From: Pseudomonas koreensis
GTDB lineage: Bacteria > Pseudomonadota > Gammaproteobacteria > Pseudomonadales > Pseudomonadaceae
Assembly: GCF_012986595.1 (NCBI RefSeq)
Contig: NZ_JAAQYM010000001.1
Coordinates: forward strand, 496,001-560,000
Reading direction: 5' to 3'
Length of the DNA: 64,000 bases
Shown here: one piece after another, positions 26,032 through 35,975 of the stretch
Layout: each line of letters begins with the position of its first letter
Position numbering within the stretch: the stretch's first letter is position 1
The notes under the pieces: generated by a model
The model's input: only the letters and a program-made list of their open reading frames with translations
What the model was told of the DNA's origin: nothing
Database searches by the model: none
Program-made: the position numbers and the translations under genes

Positions 26032-27066
26032 ATGGACCTTGTTATTGCCCGCCCCGAAGGTTTGTACTGCCCCGCCGGGGATTTCTATATTGATCCGTGG
26101 CGCCCGGTCGAGCGTTCGGTGATCACCCATGCCCACGGCGATCACGCGCGAACCGGCAACCAGCACTATCTGGCAAGCAGCGCCAGCGAAGGGATCTTGC
26201 GCGCACGCCTGGGGCAGGACATCAACCTGCAGACCCTCGCCTACGGCCAGCGCCTGACCCACCACGGGGTGACCCTGAGCTTTCATCCTGCCGGCCACGT
26301 GCTCGGTTCGTCCCAGGTGCGCCTGGAATACGGCGGCGAAGTCTGGGTCGCTTCCGGCGACTACAAGATCGAACCCGATGGCACCTGCGCGCCATTCGAA
26401 CCGGTGCGTTGCCACACCTTCATCACCGAATCGACCTTCGGCCTGCCGATTTATCGCTGGCAGCCGCAGGCGCAGGTGTTCAGCGAAATCAACCAGTGGT
26501 GGCAGGCGAACATCGCCGCCGGCAAGGCCAGCGTGTTGTTCTGCTATTCGTTCGGCAAGGCCCAGCGGATTCTGCATGGCATCGACGCCAGCCTCGGGCC
26601 GATCCTCAGTCATGGCGCGGTCGAACCGCTGAACCGGGTCTACCGCGAGGCCGGGGTTTATCTGCCGCCGACGATCTACGCCGGCGACGTGAAAAAGTCA
26701 GACCCGATCATGCGTCAGGCCTTGGTCATCGCTCCGCCCTCGGCCGGTGGCAGCACCTGGATGCGGCGTTTCGGTGAGTTCAGCGACGCCTTCGCCAGCG
26801 GCTGGATGCGTCTGCGTGGCACTCGCCGGCGGCGCGGGGTGGATCGTGGCTTCGTGCTGTCGGATCACGCCGACTGGCCCGGTCTGCTCTGGGCCATCGA
26901 ACAGACTGGCGCCGAACGGGTGATGGTCACCCACGGCTCGATCGGGGTACTGGTCCGTCATCTGCGCGAACAAGGTCTGGATGCCCAGGGGTTCACCACC
27001 GAATACGGCGACGATGAGGAGGAAAACATCGACGCCGAACCGGTTATTGCCGAGGTGCAAGCATGA
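26032..27066 (+). CDS. Ligase-associated DNA exonuclease (metallo-beta-lactamase fold)
   Basis: A 344-residue metallo-beta-lactamase/beta-CASP-like nuclease. The metal-binding signature HAHGDH is in ITHAHGDHARTGN near residue 36; further motifs are FHPAGHVLGSSQVRLE, SGDYK and the late SDHADWPGLL. Proteins of this family are encoded with an ATP-dependent DNA ligase, a DEXH helicase and PdeM, forming the ligase-associated DNA damage response set. Its stop overlaps the ligase start by 4 bases (ATGA), so they are translationally coupled. Confidence 0.93.
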   Translation: MDLVIARPEGLYCPAGDFYIDPWRPVERSVITHAHGDHARTGNQHYLASSASEGILRARLGQDINLQTLAYGQRLTHHGVTLSFHPAGHVLGSSQVRLEYGGEVWVASGDYKIEPDGTCAPFEPVRCHTFITESTFGLPIYRWQPQAQVFSEINQWWQANIAAGKASVLFCYSFGKAQRILHGIDASLGPILSHGAVEPLNRVYREAGVYLPPTIYAGDVKKSDPIMRQALVIAPPSAGGSTWMRRFGEFSDAFASGWMRLRGTRRRRGVDRGFVLSDHADWPGLLWAIEQTGAERVMVTHGSIGVLVRHLREQGLDAQGFTTEYGDDEEENIDAEPVIAEVQA

Positions 27067-28751
27067 AAGCGTTCGCCGAGTTGTACGCCGAACTCGACGC
27101 CACGACGTCCAGCAACGCCAAACTGGCGGCCATGCAAAACTACTTCGCCCAGGCTGCACCGCAGGACGCGGCGTGGGCGGTGTACTTTCTGTCCGGCGGT
27201 CGCCCGCGGCAACTGGTGCCGGTGCGCACCCTGCGCGAATTGGCCGTCGACGTCTCGGGGCTTGAACCCTGGTTGTTCGAAGAGAGCTACCAGGCGGTCG
27301 GCGATCTGGCCGAGACCATTTCGTTGGTGCTGCCGGAAAACCCGCACAGTTCCGAAGCCGGCCTGGCCGAATGGATCGAAGACAAACTGCTGCCGCTGCG
27401 CGGTGAAACCCCGGAATACCTCGCCCGCCAGTTGCCGGCGCTGTGGGCGCAGCTGGATCGGCCGAGCCTGATGCTGTGCATCAAATTGATCACTGGTAGC
27501 TTTCGCGTCGGCGTGTCGAAACTGCTGGTCACCCGCGCTCTGGCGTCGATGGCCAGCCTCGACAGCAAACGCGTGGCGCAGCGCCTGGTGGGTTACACCG
27601 ACCTGTCGAACCGGCCGAACGCCGCCAGCTACCTGAAACTGATCGCACCGGAGTCCGCCGACGAACACGCACAACGTGGCGGCCAGCCCTACCCGTTCTT
27701 CCTCGCCCATGGCTTGTCGCAATCGGTCGAGGAATTTGAAGGGCTGTTGGGGCCGGCAAGCAATTGGCAGGTGGAGTGGAAGTGGGATGGCATCCGGGCG
27801 CAGGTGGTCAAGCGTGAGGGGCGATTGTGGGTCTGGTCGCGCGGCGAAGAGCTGGTCACTGAACGGTTCCCCGAGTTCGACACACTGGTGCACAGCTTGC
27901 CCGATGGAACGGTGATCGACGGCGAGATCGTGGTCTGGAAAAGCACCCACCCGACCACCGAAGACGCCTTCGATCCGCAATCGACAACGCCACCGGCGGT
28001 GCAACCGTTCGCCCTGCTGCAGCAACGCATCGGCCGCAAGACCCTCGATAAAAAGATCCTCGAAGATCTGCCCGTGGTAGTGCTCGCCTACGACTTGCTG
28101 GAATGGCAAGGCGAAGACTGGCGCAACCGCCCGCAAGCCGAACGGCGCGCGCAACTGGAACAGGTCATCGCCCACGGTAACAACCCGGTGTTACTGCCCT
28201 CACCGGTTCTCACCGGCAGCGACTGGTTCGACCTCGCGCGCCAGCGTGAAGCCTCGCGCCGGCTGGGGGTCGAGGGCATGATGCTCAAAGCCCGCGATGC
28301 GCTGTATGGCGTGGGCCGGACCAAGGACATGGGCGTGTGGTGGAAGTGGAAGGTCGACCCGTTCAGCGTCGATGCGGTGTTGATCTACGCGCAGCGCGGG
28401 CATGGCCGCCGGGCCAGTCTGTACAGCGATTACACCTTCGCGGTATGGGACGGCCCGCCCGACTCCAGCCAACGAGCGCTGGTGCCGTTCGCCAAGGCTT
28501 ATTCGGGGCTGACCGATGAGGAAATGCGCCAGGTCGACAGCATTGTGCGCAAGACCACCGTGGAAAAATTCGGCCCGGTCAGCAGCGTCAAGCCGAGCCT
28601 GGTGTTCGAGTTGGGTTTCGAAGGCATCGCCCTGTCGCGACGGCACAAGAGCGGCATTGCCGTGCGCTTTCCGAGGATGCTGCGCTGGCGCCAGGACAAG
28701 AGCGTGGATGAGGCCGATAGCCTGGCGACACTGCAGGACTTGCTGGTCTGA
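27063..28751 (+). CDS. ATP-dependent DNA ligase
   Basis: A 562-residue ligase. Residues 1-200 form the DNA-binding domain; the adenylation motif KxDG appears as K-W-D-G in QVEWKWDGIRAQV near residue 240, with the other nucleotidyltransferase motifs (GTVIDGEIV, GVEGMMLKARDALYGVG, WWKWK) and a C-terminal OB domain. Unlike the NAD-dependent LigA it uses ATP. It seals nicks in repair. It is coupled to the upstream exonuclease; its expected partners, helicase and PdeM, lie 4.7 kb downstream beyond a transporter operon. Confidence 0.95.
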   Translation: MKAFAELYAELDATTSSNAKLAAMQNYFAQAAPQDAAWAVYFLSGGRPRQLVPVRTLRELAVDVSGLEPWLFEESYQAVGDLAETISLVLPENPHSSEAGLAEWIEDKLLPLRGETPEYLARQLPALWAQLDRPSLMLCIKLITGSFRVGVSKLLVTRALASMASLDSKRVAQRLVGYTDLSNRPNAASYLKLIAPESADEHAQRGGQPYPFFLAHGLSQSVEEFEGLLGPASNWQVEWKWDGIRAQVVKREGRLWVWSRGEELVTERFPEFDTLVHSLPDGTVIDGEIVVWKSTHPTTEDAFDPQSTTPPAVQPFALLQQRIGRKTLDKKILEDLPVVVLAYDLLEWQGEDWRNRPQAERRAQLEQVIAHGNNPVLLPSPVLTGSDWFDLARQREASRRLGVEGMMLKARDALYGVGRTKDMGVWWKWKVDPFSVDAVLIYAQRGHGRRASLYSDYTFAVWDGPPDSSQRALVPFAKAYSGLTDEEMRQVDSIVRKTTVEKFGPVSSVKPSLVFELGFEGIALSRRHKSGIAVRFPRMLRWRQDKSVDEADSLATLQDLLV

Positions 28752-28795
28752 CCCGGTTTCCCGGGACATTTATCACTTTTAACTGAATGAAATCC

Positions 28796-28910
28796 TGTGG
28801 CGAGGGAGCTTGCTCCCGCTGGAGGGCGCAGCACTCCCTGGCATTGCATAGGGCATTGACAGGTTTGCGACTGCTGCGCAGCCGAGCGGGAGCAAGCTCC
28901 CTCGCCACAG
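28796..28910. repeat. REP-type inverted repeat, family B
   Basis: Arms TGTGGCGAGGGAGCTTGCTC and GAGCAAGCTCCCTCGCCACA with an inner GCGCAGC segment, downstream of the ligase gene. Confidence 0.9.
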
Positions 28911-29133
28911 GAAATTTCACGCCCACAAATCCCGCACACGACCCGAAATGGTGCAGCCCATTCCCACCGCCCATTTCCGTGCACCAATCCCTCTCGCTGC
29001 TCCCTCCCCCAACCTTTTAAAACACTTGTTCGGGACTCTGGTTCGGAAATTGCTACTTTCTATAGGTCGTACGCGTTCCAGTAACAATAATTCTGCGCCA
29101 CAAGCGCTCATATTGGTTCTTAGGGATTGAATA
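28911..29133. other. Leader/promoter region of the amino-acid transporter operon
   Basis: With the adjoining repeat this completes a 382-bp gene-free stretch. It is locally AT-richer close to the transporter start, as expected for a promoter, but no clear -35/-10 pair or ArgR-like site can be assigned by eye. Confidence 0.5.
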
Positions 29134-29916
29134 ATGAAAAAAGCATTGCTGACCCTTTCTGCACTGGCGTTGTGCATGGCTGCCGGCTCCGCGCTGGCCA
29201 AGGAATACAAAGAGCTGCGTTTTGGCGTTGATCCTTCCTACGCACCGTTCGAGTCGAAAGCGGCCGACGGCAGCCTGGTGGGCTTCGACATCGACCTGGG
29301 CAACGCGATCTGCGCCGAGCTGAAGGTCAAGTGCAAATGGGTTGAAAGCGACTTCGACGGCATGATTCCGGGCCTCAACGCCAACAAGTTCGACGGTGTG
29401 ATCTCGTCGATGACCGTGACCCCGGCCCGTGAAAAGGCGATCGACTTCTCCAGCGAGCTGTTCTCCGGCCCGACTTCCTACGTGTTCAAGAAGGGTTCCG
29501 GCCTGAGCGATGACGTCGCTTCCCTCAAGGGCAAGTCCGTCGGTTACGAGCAAGGCACCATCCAGGAAGCCTACGCCAAGGCCGTTCTGGAGAAGGCCGG
29601 GGTGAAAATCCAGGCTTACGCCAACCAGGACCAAGTGTACGCCGACCTGAAAAACGGCCGCCTCGACGCTTCGATCCAGGACATGCTGCAAGCCGAACTG
29701 GGCTTTTTGAAGTCGCCTGATGGGGCCAACTACGAAGTCAGCAAGCCGGTCGACAGCGAATTGCTGCCCGCCAAAACCGCTGTCGGTATTAAGAAAGGTA
29801 ACAAAGACCTGAAGGCGCTTTTAGATAAAGGTATCAAAGCGTTACACGATGACGGCAAATACGCCGAGATTCAAAAGAAACACTTTGGCGATCTGAATCT
29901 GTACAGCGGTAAATAA
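29134..29916 (+). CDS. Periplasmic basic-amino-acid-binding protein (AotJ/HisJ-like)
   Basis: A 260-residue solute-binding protein of the family 3 (Lys/Arg/Orn/His). A signal peptide (MKKALLTLSALALCMAAGSA) is cleaved after ALA; no lipobox is present, so the protein is free in the periplasm. The binding core shows FGVDPSYAPFESKAADGSLV, GFDIDLGNAICAELKVKC with the two characteristic cysteines, and the FDGMIPGLNANKFDGVISSM hinge region. It is the first gene of a five-gene operon in aotJQMOP order. Likely ligands are arginine, ornithine or lysine; which one cannot be told. Confidence 0.9.
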   Translation: MKKALLTLSALALCMAAGSALAKEYKELRFGVDPSYAPFESKAADGSLVGFDIDLGNAICAELKVKCKWVESDFDGMIPGLNANKFDGVISSMTVTPAREKAIDFSSELFSGPTSYVFKKGSGLSDDVASLKGKSVGYEQGTIQEAYAKAVLEKAGVKIQAYANQDQVYADLKNGRLDASIQDMLQAELGFLKSPDGANYEVSKPVDSELLPAKTAVGIKKGNKDLKALLDKGIKALHDDGKYAEIQKKHFGDLNLYSGK

Positions 29917-29922
29917 TGCCCT

Positions 29923-29950
29923 GGCGCCCATCACGCGATGGGCGCCTTTT
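29923..29950 (+). terminator. Intra-operon hairpin after the binding-protein gene
   Basis: A perfect 10-bp stem, GGCGCCCATC / GATGGGCGCC, with an ACGC loop and a TTTT tail, between the binding-protein and first permease genes. It may let part of transcription stop or protect the 3' end of the binding-protein mRNA, giving more binding protein than permease. Confidence 0.75.
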
Positions 29951-29973
29951 CCGTTCGCTCAGGTTGCTGATTT

Positions 29974-30702
29974 ATGTTCGAAAACCTCTTACAAAATCTG
30001 GGGCTCTCCGCCTTCAGCCTCAAGGGCTTCGGCCCGTTGCTGTTGGAAGGCACCTGGATGACCATCAAATTGTCGGCGTTGTCGCTGCTGGTGGCCGTGT
30101 TGCTCGGCCTCTTGGGCGCCAGTGCCAAACTGTCGAAATCCAAACTGCTGCGCCTGCCTGCCCAGCTCTACACCACGCTGATCCGCGGGGTGCCGGACCT
30201 GGTGCTGATGCTGTTGATCTTCTACAGCCTGCAAACCTGGCTGACCGCCCTGACCGATGTCATGGAGTGGGACTACATCGAAATCGACTCCTTTACCGCC
30301 GGGGTGATCACCCTGGGCTTCATCTATGGCGCGTATTTCACCGAAACCTTCCGTGGGGCGATCCTTGCCGTGCCGCGCGGTCAGGTGGAAGCTGCGACCG
30401 CCTACGGCCTCAAACGCGGCCAGCGCTTTCGCTTCGTGGTGTTCCCGCAAATGATGCGTTTCGCCCTGCCGGGCATCGGCAACAACTGGATGGTGATGCT
30501 CAAGGCCACCGCACTGGTGTCGATCATCGGCCTGGCCGACCTGGTCAAAGCCGCGCAGGACGCCGGTAAAAGCACCTATCAACTGTTCTACTTCCTGGTA
30601 CTCGCCGCCTTGATCTATCTGCTGATCACCAGTGCTTCGAACGTCATCCTGCGCTGGCTCGAGCGCCGTTACGCCGCGGGCGCACGGGAGGCCGTGCGAT
30701 GA
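29974..30702 (+). CDS. Amino-acid ABC transporter permease (HisQ/AotQ-like)
   Basis: A 242-residue inner-membrane permease with about five transmembrane helices. The N-terminal GTWMTIKLSALSLLVAVLLG and the EAA-loop region (EAATAYGLKRGQRFRFVVFPQMMRFALPG) that contacts the ATPase are typical of HisQ/AotQ. It forms a heterodimer with the next permease. Its stop overlaps the following ATG (GATGA arrangement), as expected of a coupled pair. Confidence 0.92.
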   Translation: MFENLLQNLGLSAFSLKGFGPLLLEGTWMTIKLSALSLLVAVLLGLLGASAKLSKSKLLRLPAQLYTTLIRGVPDLVLMLLIFYSLQTWLTALTDVMEWDYIEIDSFTAGVITLGFIYGAYFTETFRGAILAVPRGQVEAATAYGLKRGQRFRFVVFPQMMRFALPGIGNNWMVMLKATALVSIIGLADLVKAAQDAGKSTYQLFYFLVLAALIYLLITSASNVILRWLERRYAAGAREAVR

Positions 30703-31409
30703 TCGAACTCCTGCAGGAATACTGGAAACCCTTCCTTTATACCGACGGCACCAACATCACCGGGCTGGCGATGACGCTGTGGCTGCTCAGCGCCTCGATC
30801 TTCATCGGTTTCCTGGTGTCGATCCCGCTGTCGATTGCCCGAGTCTCGTCGCACTTCTATGTGCGCTGGCCGGTGCAGTTCTACACCTACCTGTTCCGGG
30901 GCACGCCGCTGTATATCCAGTTGCTGATCTGCTACACCGGCATCTACAGCCTCGCCGCCGTGCGTGAGCAGCCGCTGCTCGACAGTTTCTTTCGCGATGC
31001 GATGAACTGCACGATCCTGGCGTTCGCCCTGAACACCTGCGCCTACACCACGGAGATTTTCGCCGGGGCGATCCGCAGCATGAACCACGGCGAAGTCGAA
31101 GCGGCCAAGGCCTATGGCCTGACCGGCTGGAAGCTGTACGCCTACGTGATCATGCCCTCGGCGCTGCGCCGGTCGTTGCCGTATTACAGCAACGAAGTGA
31201 TCCTGATGCTGCACTCGACCACCGTGGCCTTCACCGCGACCATTCCCGACATCCTGAAAGTCGCACGGGACGCCAACTCGGCGACCTACCTGACTTTCCA
31301 GTCGTTCGGCATCGCCGCGCTGATCTACCTGACCATTACCTTTGCGCTGGTCGGCCTGTTCCGCCTCGCCGAACGCCGATGGCTGGCCTTCCTCGGGCCG
31401 TCCCACTAG
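30699..31409 (+). CDS. Amino-acid ABC transporter permease (HisM/AotM-like)
   Basis: A 236-residue permease with about five transmembrane helices, DGTNITGLAMTLWLLSASIF at the start and the ATPase-contact loop EAAKAYGLTGWKLYAYVIMPSALRRSLP. It is the second half of the permease heterodimer. It overlaps the upstream permease by 4 bases and is followed 11 bases later by the succinylglutamate-desuccinylase-like gene. Confidence 0.92.
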   Translation: MIELLQEYWKPFLYTDGTNITGLAMTLWLLSASIFIGFLVSIPLSIARVSSHFYVRWPVQFYTYLFRGTPLYIQLLICYTGIYSLAAVREQPLLDSFFRDAMNCTILAFALNTCAYTTEIFAGAIRSMNHGEVEAAKAYGLTGWKLYAYVIMPSALRRSLPYYSNEVILMLHSTTVAFTATIPDILKVARDANSATYLTFQSFGIAALIYLTITFALVGLFRLAERRWLAFLGPSH

Positions 31410-31420
31410 GAAAACCTGTA

Positions 31421-32539
31421 ATGCGACACCAGATCCATGACCTGTTGGCCCCGGTGCCGGGGACCGCACGACAGATCCACAGCTTCCACTTCGGCCCGGA
31501 GCAGGCCCAAGGCAAGGTCTACATCCAGTCCTCGCTGCATGCCGACGAAATGCCCGGCATGCTCGTGGCCTGGCACCTCAAGCAGCGCCTGGCGGAGCTG
31601 GAAGCCGCCGGGCGCCTGCGCAGCCAGATCGTGCTGGTGCCGGTGGCCAATCCGGTCGGCCTCGAACAAGTGCTGATGGACGTGCCACTGGGCCGCTACG
31701 AGATGGAAAGCGGGCAGAATTTCAATCGCTGTTTCATCGACCTCAGCGAAGAAATCGGCAATGACATCGAAGGCCAGCTGAGCGCTGACCCGCAACGCAA
31801 CCTTGAGCTGATCCGCGCCAGCCTGCGCAACGCCCTCGCCCGCCAGACACCGGCCACGCAACTGCAATCCCAGCGCCTGACCCTGCAACGGCTGGCGTGC
31901 GATGCCGACATGGTGCTGGACTTGCACTGCGATTTCGAATCCGTGGTGCACCTCTATACCACCCCCGAGGCGTGGCCGCAGGTCGAGCCACTGGCGCGTT
32001 ACATCGAATCTCAGGCGAGCCTGCTGGCCACCGATTCCGGCGGCCAGTCGTTCGACGAATGCTTCACCCTGCTGTGGTGGCAACTGAAGGAGCGCTTTGG
32101 CGAACACTTCGAGATTCCGCTGGGCAGTTTCTCGGTGACCGTCGAATTGCGCGGCCAGGGCGACGTCAATCATCCGATGGCCAGCCGTGATTGCCAGGCA
32201 CTGATCGATTACCTGATCCAGTTCGATGCAATCGTCGGCGAGACCAAGCCGCAGCCGCCCTTGCCCTTCCCCGCCACGCCGCTGGCCGGTGTCGAACCGG
32301 TGACCACGCCGGTGGGCGGCCTGCTGGTGTACACCGCCACGGCCGGGCAATACCTGCAGGCCGGACAACAGATTGCCGAAATCATCGACCCGATCCACGA
32401 CCGGGTCACCCCCATTCATTGCTCTGCCGCCGGCCTGCTGTACGCCCGCTCGCTGCGGCGCATGGCCACTGCCGGCATGGTGATCGCCCACGTGGCGGGC
32501 GCCGAAGCCTATCGCAGCGGCTACCTACTTTCGCCTTGA
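31421..32539 (+). CDS. Succinylglutamate desuccinylase/aspartoacylase family protein (AotO-like)
   Basis: A 372-residue zinc carboxypeptidase-fold protein. Zinc-ligand candidates are in [17 protein letters not shown] (His and Glu) and [11 protein letters not shown] (His), and the catalytic glutamate candidate is in [11 protein letters not shown]. The C-terminal 90 residues form a biotinyl-lipoyl-like domain ([25 protein letters not shown]). The start at 31421 (MRHQ) follows GGAAAACC; the in-frame start at 31379 lies inside the permease gene. Its place between permease and ATPase genes matches aotO in P. aeruginosa aotJQMOP; its reaction is not known. Confidence 0.87.
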   Translation: MRHQIHDLLAPVPGTARQIHSFHFGPEQAQGKVYIQSSLHADEMPGMLVAWHLKQRLAELEAAGRLRSQIVLVPVANPVGLEQVLMDVPLGRYEMESGQNFNRCFIDLSEEIGNDIEGQLSADPQRNLELIRASLRNALARQTPATQLQSQRLTLQRLACDADMVLDLHCDFESVVHLYTTPEAWPQVEPLARYIESQASLLATDSGGQSFDECFTLLWWQLKERFGEHFEIPLGSFSVTVELRGQGDVNHPMASRDCQALIDYLIQFDAIVGETKPQPPLPFPATPLAGVEPVTTPVGGLLVYTATAGQYLQAGQQIAEIIDPIHDRVTPIHCSAAGLLYARSLRRMATAGMVIAHVAGAEAYRSGYLLSP

Positions 32540-32552
32540 GGATGTCTGTCCC

Positions 32553-33317
32553 ATGTACAAATTGACCGTTGAAGGCCTGCACAAAAGCTATGGCGACCAT
32601 CAGGTGCTCAAAGGCGTTTCGCTCAAGGCCAAGACTGGCGACGTGATCAGCCTGATCGGCGCCAGCGGCTCAGGCAAAAGCACGTTTCTGCGCTGCATCA
32701 ACTTCCTCGAACAACCCAACGACGGCGCCATGAGCCTGGACGGCCAGGCGATCCGCATGGTCACCGACCGCCACGGCATGCACGTCGCCGACCCGAATGA
32801 ACTGCAACGCCTGCGCACGCGCCTGGCGATGGTATTCCAGCACTTCAACCTGTGGAGCCACATGACCGTGCTGGAAAACATCACCATGGCCCCGCGCCGG
32901 GTGCTCGGCTGCAGCAAGCAGGAGGCCGAAGACCGCGCCCGCCGTTACCTGGACAAGGTCGGCCTGCCGGCGCGGGTCGCCGATCAGTACCCGGCGTTTC
33001 TCTCCGGCGGCCAGCAACAACGGGTGGCGATCGCCCGGGCGCTGGCGATGGAGCCGGAAGTGATGCTGTTCGACGAACCGACCTCGGCACTCGACCCGGA
33101 GCTGGTGGGCGAAGTGTTGCGAGTGATTCAGGGGCTGGCCGAGGAAGGCCGGACGATGATCATGGTGACGCACGAAATGAGTTTTGCACGCAAGGTGTCC
33201 AGCCAGGTGCTGTTCCTGCATCAGGGGCTGGTGGAAGAAGAAGGCGCGCCGGAAGACGTGCTGGGCAACCCGAAGAGCGAGCGGCTGAAGCAGTTCCTGA
33301 GCGGTAACCTCAAGTAA
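32553..33317 (+). CDS. Amino-acid ABC transporter ATP-binding protein (HisP/AotP-like)
   Basis: A 254-residue ATPase with Walker [10 protein letters not shown] (near residue 36), Q-loop [14 protein letters not shown], signature [15 protein letters not shown], Walker [15 protein letters not shown] and switch His in MVTHE. The insert [21 protein letters not shown] is typical of HisP-type proteins. It powers the permease pair encoded upstream. In P. aeruginosa the equivalent gene is followed by argR; here a repeat and then the repair helicase follow. Confidence 0.95.
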   Translation: MYKLTVEGLHKSYGDHQVLKGVSLKAKTGDVISLIGASGSGKSTFLRCINFLEQPNDGAMSLDGQAIRMVTDRHGMHVADPNELQRLRTRLAMVFQHFNLWSHMTVLENITMAPRRVLGCSKQEAEDRARRYLDKVGLPARVADQYPAFLSGGQQQRVAIARALAMEPEVMLFDEPTSALDPELVGEVLRVIQGLAEEGRTMIMVTHEMSFARKVSSQVLFLHQGLVEEEGAPEDVLGNPKSERLKQFLSGNLK

Positions 33318-33330
33318 CCGCGAATCCCCC

Positions 33331-33409
33331 TGTAGGAGCTGCCGCAGGCTGCGATCTTTTGATGTTGCCTTTGAAGATCAAAAGATCGCAGCCTGCGACA
33401 GCTCCTACA
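33331..33409. repeat. REP-type inverted repeat, family A (inverse arrangement)
   Basis: Begins TGTAGGAGCTGCCGCAGGCT, central GATCTTTTGAT ... ATCAAAAGATC, ends GACAGCTCCTACA. The arms are in the opposite order to the copy at 4143, with the GATCTTTT ends facing the centre. Confidence 0.9.
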
Positions 33410-33488
33410 TTGAGATTGCGGTGTTTTTAAACCTTTCGTACGTCGGCGTGGTCATTGGAAGAACACTTCCAGAGCGCGCGCAGCCGGC

Positions 33489-35975
33489 ATGGCGAAACTT
33501 CCCGACCTCGCAAAAACCTGGTTCAGCGCACGCGGCTGGAAGCCGTTCGCCTTTCAAAAGCAGGTGTGGGCCGCCGTCAAACGCGGTGAGTCGGGGTTGC
33601 TCCACGCCAGCACCGGCGCCGGTAAAACCTACGCCGTGTGGTTCGCGGCACTCAACCGCTTCGCCCGCACGAAGCCACCCGCCACAGCCCCCCAAAAACG
33701 CAAAGCCCCGGCCGAACCACTGACCGTGTTGTGGATCACGCCGATGCGCGCCCTCGCCGCCGATACCGCCCGAGCCCTGCAAGCGCCGCTCAGCGACTTG
33801 CAGATTCCGTGGAGCATCGGCCTGCGCACCGGCGACACCAGTAGCGCCGAACGCGCCCGTCAAGGCCGGCGCCTGCCAACCACACTGATCACCACCCCGG
33901 AAAGCCTGACCCTGCTGCTCGCCCGCGCCGATGCCAAAACCGCGCTATCGAGCCTGCGCATGATCGTCGTCGATGAATGGCACGAACTGCTCGGCAACAA
34001 GCGCGGCGTGCAACTGCAACTGGCGCTGGCACGCTTGCGCCACTGGCAGCCCGAGCTGATCGTGTGGGGCGTTTCCGCGACACTCGGTAATCAATCCCAC
34101 GCCGAACAGGTACTGATCCCACAGGGCGGCGGCGTGACGGTGCAGGGCCAAAGCGACAAAACGCTGCAGGTCGACACCTTGATCCCACCCGCCATCGAGC
34201 GATTTCCCTGGGCCGGGCACATCGGCCTGAAGATGCTGCCGCAAGTGGTCGCTGAACTGGACGCCTGCGCCAGCAGTCTGGTGTTCACCAACACCCGCGC
34301 GCAGTCGGAAATCTGGTATCAGGCGTTGCTCGAAGCACGGCCAGACTGGGCTGGGCTGATCGCGCTGCACCACAGCTCACTGTCCCGTGACACCCGCGAC
34401 TGGGTCGAGCAAGCGTTGAAAAACGGCCAGCTGAAAGCGGTGGTCTGCACCTCGAGCCTGGATCTGGGCGTGGACTTCTTGCCGGTGGAACGGGTGCTGC
34501 AGATCGGCTCGGCCAAAGGCGTGGCGCGGCTGATGCAGCGGGCCGGGCGCTCCGGTCACGCGCCGGGCCGCACCTCGCGGGTGACGCTGGTGCCGACCCA
34601 CAGCCTGGAGCTGATCGAAGCCGTGGCCGCACTCGATGCCGTGGAGCAACGGCGCATCGAACCGCGTCTGTCGCCGCACCAACCACTGGATGTGTTGGTG
34701 CAACACCTGGTCAGCATGGCCTTGGGCGGTGGCTTTATTCCCGAGGAGCTGTACGAAGAAGTCCGTGGCGCCTGGGCCTATCGCGACCTGACGCCGGCGG
34801 ATTGGGCCTGGGCACTGGCATTCGTACGCCACGGCGGACTTTCTCTGACGGCTTATCCGGATTACCGCCGGGTCGAGCCGGACGAACACGGCGTGTGGCG
34901 CGTACCCGATGCACGCCTCGCCCGCCGGCATCGCATGAGCATCGGCACCATCGTCAGCGACGCGAGCATCAATCTGAAATTCTGGAGCAAGGGTGGCGGC
35001 GGCAAGCAATTGGGCAGCGTCGAAGAAGGCTTTATTGCGCGGCTGAAACCGGGCGACGGCTTTCTGTTTGCCGGGCGTCTGCTGGAGTTGGTGCGGGTGG
35101 AAAACATGACCGCTTACGTCAAACGCAGCACGGCGAAAAAAGCCGCCGTGCCGCGCTGGAATGGTGGACGCATGCCGCTCTCCAACGAGCTGGCTGCCGC
35201 AGTGGTCAGCCGCTTCAGTGCTGCTGCGCAGGGGGAATTTGCCGGACCGGAAATGCACGCGCTGCAACCGTTGCTGCAAACCCAGGCGCGCTGGTCGGGG
35301 CTGCCCACCACCCATAACCTGCTGGCAGAAGTACTGAAGTCCCGCGAGGGCTGGCACCTGTTCCTCTATCCGTTTGCCGGCCGCCAGGTGCATCTGGGGC
35401 TCGCCAGCCTGTTGGCGTGGCGCGTGAGCCAGCGCCAGCCACTGACGTTCTCGATCGCGGTGAACGATTACGGCCTGGAATTGCTCTGCGCCACGCCGGT
35501 CGACTGGTCTGAGCAACTCGATGCCGCGCTGCTCAGCCCGCTGCATCTGCTGGACGATGTACTGGCCAGCCTCAATGCCGGAGAACTGGCGCTGCGGCGC
35601 TTCCGTGAAATTGCCCGGATCGCCGGGCTGGTGTTCGCCGGCTACCCTGGCGCGCCGAAAAGCACGCGTCAGGTGCAGGCCTCCAGCGGGTTGTTCTTTG
35701 AAGTCTTCAAGCAATACGACGCCGACAACCTGCTGCTGGCCCAGGCCGGGGAAGAAGTCCTGCGCGAAGAGCTGGATATTCGTCGTCTGGAACAGACACT
35801 GGAACGGATCAACCGGATGAAACTGGACCTGCACCTGATCAAACGCCCTACACCGTTGGGCTTTCCGCTGCTGGTCGAGCGCATGCGTGAAAGCATGAGC
35901 TCGGAAAAGCTCGCCGATCGCATCAGACGCATGGTCGGCGACCTGGAGAAATCCGCCGACAAGGGTAACGCCTGA
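33489..35975 (+). CDS. Ligase-associated DEXH-box DNA helicase (Lhr-like)
   Basis: An 828-residue superfamily 2 helicase related to Lhr. Walker A is [13 protein letters not shown] (near residue 46), motif Ia [14 protein letters not shown], the DEXH box reads VDEWHELLG, motif [12 protein letters not shown], motif [14 protein letters not shown]. The C-terminal half carries the extended Lhr-type winged-helix and beta-barrel regions. Family members work with the ligase-associated exonuclease, ATP-dependent ligase and PdeM in DNA repair. It overlaps the pdeM start by one base (TGATG). Confidence 0.93.
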   Translation: MAKLPDLAKTWFSARGWKPFAFQKQVWAAVKRGESGLLHASTGAGKTYAVWFAALNRFARTKPPATAPQKRKAPAEPLTVLWITPMRALAADTARALQAPLSDLQIPWSIGLRTGDTSSAERARQGRRLPTTLITTPESLTLLLARADAKTALSSLRMIVVDEWHELLGNKRGVQLQLALARLRHWQPELIVWGVSATLGNQSHAEQVLIPQGGGVTVQGQSDKTLQVDTLIPPAIERFPWAGHIGLKMLPQVVAELDACASSLVFTNTRAQSEIWYQALLEARPDWAGLIALHHSSLSRDTRDWVEQALKNGQLKAVVCTSSLDLGVDFLPVERVLQIGSAKGVARLMQRAGRSGHAPGRTSRVTLVPTHSLELIEAVAALDAVEQRRIEPRLSPHQPLDVLVQHLVSMALGGGFIPEELYEEVRGAWAYRDLTPADWAWALAFVRHGGLSLTAYPDYRRVEPDEHGVWRVPDARLARRHRMSIGTIVSDASINLKFWSKGGGGKQLGSVEEGFIARLKPGDGFLFAGRLLELVRVENMTAYVKRSTAKKAAVPRWNGGRMPLSNELAAAVVSRFSAAAQGEFAGPEMHALQPLLQTQARWSGLPTTHNLLAEVLKSREGWHLFLYPFAGRQVHLGLASLLAWRVSQRQPLTFSIAVNDYGLELLCATPVDWSEQLDAALLSPLHLLDDVLASLNAGELALRRFREIARIAGLVFAGYPGAPKSTRQVQASSGLFFEVFKQYDADNLLLAQAGEEVLREELDIRRLEQTLERINRMKLDLHLIKRPTPLGFPLLVERMRESMSSEKLADRIRRMVGDLEKSADKGNA

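Noticed and set aside
28911..29133. ArgR operator upstream of the transporter operon
   Set aside because: No recognisable pair of half-sites could be identified by eye.
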